64,000 nucleotides of DNA from Mycogone perniciosa (lineage: Eukaryota; Ascomycota; Sordariomycetes; Hypocreales; Hypocreaceae), in NCBI GenBank assembly GCA_025331125.1, contig JAOALB010000065.1, forward strand, positions 1-64,000, given 5' to 3'. Below, piece by piece: positions 56,970 through 64,000 of this stretch (its first letter is position 1; each line of letters opens with the position of its first letter). Both the position numbers and the translations under genes were made by a program. Below the pieces are notes generated by a model. It saw only the letters and a program-made list of their open reading frames with translations. It was not told the origin of the DNA and did no database searches.

Positions 56970-59900
56970 GATGGCCCATATACCGGGGCCTAGGACAGCA
57001 AGCAAAGCACCAACCCACTAAGCCATTCGCCAATGCGGAGTCTGAATGATTTTGCGGAGACGGAACTGCTTCGCGCTCGATTCAGCTAGAGGGTTCTTCT
57101 TTTCATATACCCGAAAGGTATAACCCTGATTCTGCTTAAGTGGCAAGCGACTCAATTGTGCTGATCTTGTTTGTAGCGGGTAAAATCATGATGCGGTTGC
57201 GGATAATCTGTCACAGTAGCACTAAGACTTGAGAAGTGGGGTTGGCGACGCACTGTGGACTATATACGAGGCCATGTGAAGACTACAGTGTGAATTCGCT
57301 CTCACGAACTATATCTCAACTACTAGTTGCGGATTACTGTGGACTGAGAAAATCTATTCGGTAGATTTGCAGTCTCTATCTCCAGTCATTTCGGAGAGGT
57401 TCACATACTATTTCTACACGCCCCCCCACATATATATCTGAGGGTTTTGATTACACCCCACTCAGTCCGTTCTCATGGTCTTGGCAATTTCACCTACAGA
57501 TCATACCCCAATCCAATCCCATATTGTTCAAGGATATCGCTTGTCTTCGCTTGAGTCCTTAGTAGTATTGGCAATTGTCTTTCCAAAGGATTCCAGCCAT
57601 GGTTGTAACTTGTATGAAATACTGAGTACAGGTCGGTCGTATGGCACAGGCTAAGTTTCAAAACCAATACTTCGTATTGAGACAAGGTCTTTGAAATACG
57701 TTGCAAGGGGCGGGATCAATAATTTATGGCCCCCAACCCAAACGCTTGGAAACACGGCTCCTTTTTGGCTATGCTATGCTTGCTTTGAGTTGCTTATCCT
57801 GCGCAATCCGCCCTATTGATTTTGTAGGGACATGGCTCTCTTAATGATGTATTCATATTCTCGATTGTATGGACAACTCCTGTGCTAGGTATGTGGACAT
57901 TCATTCATAGTACGGTAGTAGACTGTTACTCTTGCTCCGAGTTACCGCCAAGACCGGCAGAGGAGGGTAGCACTCAGAACCCACTTTTTACTGTGATACG
58001 AGTATCCCAATTGTGAACGCTTCGAGTGATACACAACAGGGCCGGACTGAAGTAGATTTCTCTCGGATGATTTTGATTTTTTACCTTCTGCATCTTCTTT
58101 TGGCTTCTTTTGGCACCTTGATAGATAACTGTTCTCCACTATCAAGGGTCGGTAGAGCTGAATCTGGTTTGACGTAAGAGTTCACCTCTCGTCTTGTTTT
58201 CAGACAGTCACCTGCAGAATACCTGGTTCATATAATTCACACATTATAGCCCCCTTGTACTATATATGTACGATTAACGATTCTCTTGGATAATGATTAC
58301 TAAATGTCTCAGTCTTTATTTAGAAATCATGTCTTATCGTTCAGGAAATGCGGTCGCAAAGATGCAGACGCACTTGCTATTGGTCTTTCTAACTGTGGAG
58401 TTATGGATGCGTCTCAACATGATACCGCCTCTCAAACCACTCTGTCGGGGAGTCTCGGTGATATTATCTGGTATTCTAGGGCCATTAACCCAGCAACACT
58501 CGTGATTCCAACATTCTTCAAGCATTCATAGTGAGAATTAAGATCCATCTTACTTTCCCGTCGATAACCGTGGGGTCAGTCTGATAGTAGACGTTCGCCT
58601 ACTCAAAAGGCATTATAGAGGTAAACAGCCCGTAGTATCCTCACCCCTGTGAAGTTTATGTACGGGGAGGGAGTGCAGAACCACCCACAGAAATGGGGTG
58701 TTCCACGTCCCAGAGAAACTACCAACACTTCCCAGGACGTGATTGGCCTTGTCATTTTGTTTCTGGATCTCCCATGGCCGACCAAGGGTCACATGTGACA
58801 ACATAGATAGCAAATCTTTCTTTAGTTTCCCCCTTCCTCTGTGGATTGTAGCCTTAAAAGGCACCTTTGTTCCACTTGTCCACAAATGCCCCTCTCTGGG
58901 GCACTCACATGTATGTATGTATCTACTTCCCGAGTCCGAAAGCGTAGGGCTGCTTGATCACGAAATTCTAGGGCTTACTAGTGGCAAGTCTCTTATTGGG
59001 TAGTAGCATCTGTGCCGGCGGCAATTATTGGGTTCCGGTCTCGATAGCGGGTCATCAACGACTTTCTCATACGTCCATTCGTATCACGAGACAAAAAAGA
59101 ACGAAGCTTTCGTTTGCATGTTGTTCACATGCATTAGTCAAAGAAAACAGAAGCCTGATTAAGCACCCCCGTGCCGTTCTGCCGTGTGATACACGAAATG
59201 TTGAGGTTTATTTGGGGGCAAACTCAAGTTCCATCCTAATCCCCCAGAGACATGAGCGCATAACGACAGCAAGACCGTATCCAAAAACCGTATCCGAAAA
59301 GCGTATCCGGAGACCGTTTGTGGGGAATACCGTTGACAGATTGTGTTAAGTAAGATGAACCAACACGATCGTGATAAGTCAACAAATCTGAATCAAACAA
59401 GGCCTATCTTTGTCGACGTCGAACTGCTTCGGCCATCGTCTCCTACAGGCCCATTCATTCGTGGGAAAATTCAAGGCGTTTCGTGGCAGATTCGCAGGCA
59501 GCTGAACATGTACATAAAAATGAGTCAGGAAAAAGAAAAGAAACCGTTTTCCTTCTTCCCTTTCAAGTTCGAACTCCCGTGAGGCGTTGGTTTTGGATTT
59601 TGAACTTTTGCTCACCGCATAGGCCCACTAAGAATTTGCAGAAATGTCTTGGAAATGGTGGTTTTCGTCTAGCTTCGGCCTTGACGGAGACTAGCAACTT
59701 AGTACTAGCACTATAAAAGTTGCAGATCGTCAGGAATGGGATGCCTTGCTGACTGGGTGGGGCGTTGAACCAGCGAACACGATCTACTCCGTAAATACTT
59801 AAGGTATCTAGGTAGTAGTACTTCGTACAGAGGGTACGAGTACTCGTAGGCATTTACTACGGCGTAATACGGAGTATTAGGGGGAGTAAGTAGCAATAGA

Positions 59901-62900
59901 AGTAGCAGCACGGAGTAGAAGTAGTAGTACTACAGAGTACGGAGTAGTAGGAGGATAAATGCTATGCAATAATTAGGTACTCCGTAGTCCTCTGGATGCA
60001 TACAGTTCTTGTAGACGCATACCCCCTGTTGTGCATATATGCATGTATGCGTGTGGGTAGGTATGTGTGGGAAGCACAGTTGAGCCCATTGTGTCCTTGG
60101 TAGGAAAAGACAAGTTCGTCATCGTGTGGGACATGCGTCAAGCCAGCTATCAAGCTACTGTACGGAGTACGTCTGCACCAGACCAGACCAGGACACACAT
60201 CCATAGGGCTGATGAGCACTTGGGGAAAGGAAGCACAAGATGATCCACTATTCCACAAGTATTAATTAGTCTGAAGGATTCCATTTGACAATTTCATGAA
60301 GGCTAAGCGCGTCGTTACTTCGCCTCATTGCTTTGACGGTACGAGTGTTAGTAGTAGTAGTACGGAGTACTCCGTACTCCTACTACCACTCGTAACTACT
60401 GGTAGCGTGAGGCTCCTGGCTGGAGACTGAGGCGATCACTTTGCTTTTTACCTCCGCCTAGGCGTGGGGAATGACTAGCGGCCTTGACGGAACAAAAAGA
60501 AACTTCATAGAATTATCCAGCCTAACCGTACAGCCATTGGCCGCTTACCTCGCCGATGTTTCGGTGATCTGTGCTCACATGGTGCTGTCGAGGCATTGCC
60601 AATTGGCCCTGCCTTCTGTGAGTGGGCGAAGACTGCTTCGCCCTCATAGTGTTATACGGAGTTTCCGATCTTAACACGATTGTTGATCCCTAGTGGTAGG
60701 AGTAGTACGGAGTATTGACAATAATTGATGGAAGTCCTCTGAATAAGGCTCGGAGGGCTGACAGTTTAGGAATCAACTAATAGACTAGCGCCGCCATCAC
60801 TAGGGTCCTCTCCAATTTCGCAAAATGACCAGCATGAGGGACATGAGCGGTGATGACAAAACCATTGGTGGTCTTGACAAAACATCGAAGCCGTTGTGTA
60901 CCCTTGATATTACGAGTAGGTTCTGCCATTTGTTTTGTAAGTGTGAGTGAGAGTGCAAAAACGGGAAGATGAGACTGGCGCCATGTTGGCCATGCGCTTT
61001 GTGAAATATTAGTCGGCCGGCCCTATGACTCGATGGTATCAGAAAGTGGTAGTCCTCGTGACAGTGTGTAAGCTTGTCAAAAGCTATACCAAACGATACC
61101 GAACCGACAAGAATGACCCATACACATTTAGTCGGTCAGACCCTGGTATCAATAGCCTTGTTTGCCATGTGGTTGGTGTGGCTGTCGAAAAGCGAGTTAC
61201 TAGCAATATTACCCACAAGCCAGTACCACTAGTACTAGGTAGTAGTAGCACTTGTGAATGAGCATGCGATTTGTGTTCTTTCTTCCTAGCATTAATCTTT
61301 GACCAACGGAAGCACGGACGCATTATTAGGCAGATGTCTTGGTAGCTTGAAGCCTGGGGTTTGCAAGTTGCAAATGTTTTAGCCGTAGGTAGCTTGGGCC
61401 ATCAATAACTGAATGTGGAAGAACATGCGCCTCCCTCGGGGATACCCGGTGTCAGACGGAAACGACACGGCCATAGCCATCCAGGTAGTATGAGCAGTAA
61501 TGGATATGTGAAGAGTTTTATATGAGTCGGCCAGGCCAGAGAGAAGGACTTACTGCTTCCTCTTTAAAGGCGAAAGAGATACTATCATGAAACTAAGCGC
61601 GCGTTGAAGCAAGGGGTGAATGACGGCTATGAGTACTCCGTATGTACCTAGTGGATAGCATGTGGGTTACGTCTCCAGGCGCACTCCAACGCTACCCTCA
61701 AAACGAACAAAGGTCGCTTCTCTCAAGCACTAGGCTGGACCAAAGCAGATCAACCTGCATGGGTGGAGATCACCGAGCCTCGGACTGGGATGACTGAAAG
61801 AAGGACGCGCACGCATTGAGATGCAGGCAGGTGTGGTCTCGGATCGGAGCTCAACTGATGAATGATGGATTCAACTTCCGAAGGGGCAGCGGGTATCGGC
61901 TGTGCAACGGTGCGTACTCGTATGTATGAGTGGTTGGAACAGCATTAACCTGGAAAAGTCGGGTCTGCGGGTAACCTTAACCCAGTTGCTGGAGTAATGG
62001 CTCTCGGCCCATTTTGTTGCCATCTCGCCGAAGCGGAGCAATTAAGCAAGGTTGGCTATCGGTGGCAGAACGAGCCAACAAAGCGCGTTTACGGAGTACT
62101 TTGGATTGGATATCCGCGACTTGGACGTCAGGGAATGATCGACAGGCATACAGATTATGCGTACGGAGTACAGTCTGTAGTAGTAATACTATGTAGTAGT
62201 ATGTGCTACCTGCTGGTGGAGACTGCTGACATGGCATGGATGATCCAGTAGTAGTACTCGTAGTGCATGAGGAACTGAGACCATCTCAGGAGTTGGATAT
62301 GATCCAACGTCATGTAACGTGTCGACTTGCAAGTTTATTTGCCCGCCTGTGCGCGAGAGTGCTCCGTATGTACTCCGTATGTGGGTATGAGATGCTCCTC
62401 CGGGTGGCTGAACGGTTACGCCCGCATCTGCCCAAGCACAGTTCACCGTTGACGACCGTCTAGAAGCGCCGGGCAGAGATTGTCTCCGAAGTGGTACGAT
62501 GACACGGTGGCACCTCCAAGCAACCAGGATACCATTGGACTTGGGTTCGTGAATTGCCGGCCTATGGCGCGCCCTGGCAGGCAGTGGCAGGTCCATTTAG
62601 CCAATTGTTGGAATTGCCCCCGAAGTTTGGCATTCCGAGGAATCCCTTTCGTACTCGTAGAGATAGCAGTAGTTACGCCGATTGCGAGCTCGTGGCCTAT
62701 TGCCGAGGCTGGGCTGCTTGTTGGTACGAGGCAGAATTCCATGGTCCGGGATTCTGGACATCTGGGCTGCCAGGCACGTGCTCTTGGCAAATAGTACGGA
62801 GTAGTATTCAGCAAACTACTTCGTACCTGTGTGTACTCCGTACGTTGCTGTTTCTTAAGCACACTCCCCTCGCACGAACGGAGGTGTTGAAGAGCAATTA

Positions 62901-64000
62901 GGTGCTCGTAGACGATGGACACCTGCTCCTTCTACTCGTACTTGTTTTTTCGGGGATAATCCAACGACGATGATGCTCCGAAGCACGCAATGTCCGATCT
63001 ATTACGAAGTAACCACTCATCTCAATTCCAGAGCGAGAGGATGAGGATGAGGATGATTATGGGGAATGTCTGGGCTTGTTCGTTGGCATCCATTATATTG
63101 TGTCTGGCCCTACGAAGTACAGCCATCATACCGCCCCTTGCGCATTGCTAGCTCGTGGGGGTTGCCTTCTCCACTAGCTGTGGACGATATCTTGACGACA
63201 AGCGCGATATCCAAATCGTACTACTACTACGAGTACTGTTACTAATACTTCAGAAGATGCTTTGATCCTGTTCGAAGTGGCGACGGCGCCCGTCGTTCAA
63301 CACGTGTTAGCACAGAGCACGGAGTGCGACACGCTCCAATCAATCTCCGAGTGTACATACGGAGTACGAGCGGCCAGATATAAAACACCTACCTACGATG
63401 TTTGGCAAGGGGCTGTCGACTGGACCACAGGGAGGCTACTAACTGCTTCTACGAGTACTAGTCTGATGCTCCGCATATCACTGGCGCAGGTCAGGTCCCT
63501 TGCATCCCGCATCAAGGACACACCACATTAATAGTAGCAGTACTCCGTACTCGTAGTACTACCTACCTAGGTACTGTACTCTCTTGACTCTGAAAGGGGG
63601 CCGAGACCAGCCCTCAGATGCAGGTGTTTCTCATAGGCGCCGGACGCGCCTGAATCCGCACTTGTGGAGTACCAGCTGAAGAGGGAAAGCCAAAGAAGGG
63701 GGAGAGAGACGGAGAGGGAGAGAAGAGAGGGACCAGGTACACACACTGTACCACGTCGAACCTGCATTGCATGTACGACGATATACGAGTACTAATCATG
63801 ATCAGTGGCATAAAGGTACTGGTACTATTACTAGTAAACGGATTATTACCTACGGAATATCCCGGACATGGTGTACAGAGTACGGAGTACAGAGTAGGGG
63901 ACTTCGTTGTGCTCGTACCTGCAAAAACTCGTTGCTGGGAGGGAGTGAGGCTCATCTTCTGATCCGTGCCCGCCAAGGCAAAAACCTTCAAGCTTCAACC
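56970..64000. other. Gene-poor, palindrome-rich tract
   Basis: About 7 kb without any gene I can support. Frames are short (up to about 160 codons) and occur equally on both strands; none shows family motifs or sensible exon joins. TACGGAGTAC or TACTCCGTA motifs are dense from 59780 on, for example 60161-60170, 60361-60370, 62090-62099, 62162-62171, 63358-63367 and 63881-63890. GTA/GTAGTA runs are also frequent. I found no tRNA or transposase. Confidence 0.5.
60341..60393. repeat. Large imperfect palindrome
   Basis: The left arm ACGAGTGTTAGTAGTAGTAG continues into TACGGAGTAC. The right arm TCCGTACTCCTACTACCACT ends CGT. The arms pair over about 25 bp, with one extra GTA unit on the left and few mismatches, giving a long hairpin centred on TACGGAGTACTCCGTA. 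Confidence 0.85.

Noticed and set aside
60341..60393. Terminal inverted repeat of a transposon
   Set aside because: There is no internal element, no target-site duplication and no transposase nearby. It is a self-contained hairpin.
1..64000. CRISPR array, secondary-metabolite cluster, intact transposon or viral insertion
   Set aside because: I found no direct-repeat/spacer pattern, no PKS/NRPS/terpene genes and no transposase, reverse transcriptase or viral motifs.

Overview
This is genomic DNA of a filamentous ascomycete. Genes are spaced 0.2-3 kb apart on both strands. They are interrupted by short introns (about 50-130 bp, mostly GT..AG with a CTAAC-type branch site) and encode typical Pezizomycotina proteins. 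Protein similarity and abundant intergenic TACGGAGTAC-type motifs make me favour a Sordariomycete, probably Hypocreales; that placement is an inference.

Layout. 0-5 kb: 3' part of a Pmt4-type protein O-mannosyltransferase, a GT69 (CMT1/Cap59-like) glycosyltransferase and a lineage-specific acidic protein. 8.4-10.7 kb: a large C2H2 zinc-finger protein behind a long pyrimidine-rich leader. 11.6-15.6 kb: an intron-containing tRNA-Glu(CTC), an SGNH/CE3-type esterase and an ASNSD1-like two-domain protein. 18.8-25 kb: a cysteine-rich secreted protein, a PHD-finger protein, a DUF84/YjjX-like NTPase and a seven-exon CorA-like membrane protein. 25.9-33 kb: a class III CoA-transferase (SUGCT-like), a small membrane protein, anthranilate phosphoribosyltransferase (TRP4) and TFIIB. 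34.5-41.3 kb: a Dnf3/DnfD-type P4-ATPase with a one-base frameshift at a C7 run, and a 14-TM-type MFS transporter. 42.7-50.9 kb: Def1, a conserved protein that may be mitochondrial, and a Tpa1/Ofd1 dioxygenase. 51.7-57 kb: a decayed aminotransferase class V fragment, ribulose-phosphate 3-epimerase, a CFEM GPI-type protein and PP2A methylesterase. 57-64 kb: no gene that I can support, but many TACGGAGTAC-type palindromes.

The genes are mainly unrelated housekeeping functions: protein glycosylation, tryptophan and pentose-phosphate metabolism, transcription, lipid flipping and phosphatase regulation. I see no secondary-metabolite cluster, intact transposon, defence island or CRISPR array. Exon structures were assembled by hand from splice signals, frame continuity and family motifs. 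The least ordinary items are the P4-ATPase frameshift, the aminotransferase relic, the intergenic palindrome family and its hairpins, the His-to-Arg change in the SGNH hydrolase, and the secreted beta-repeat protein.
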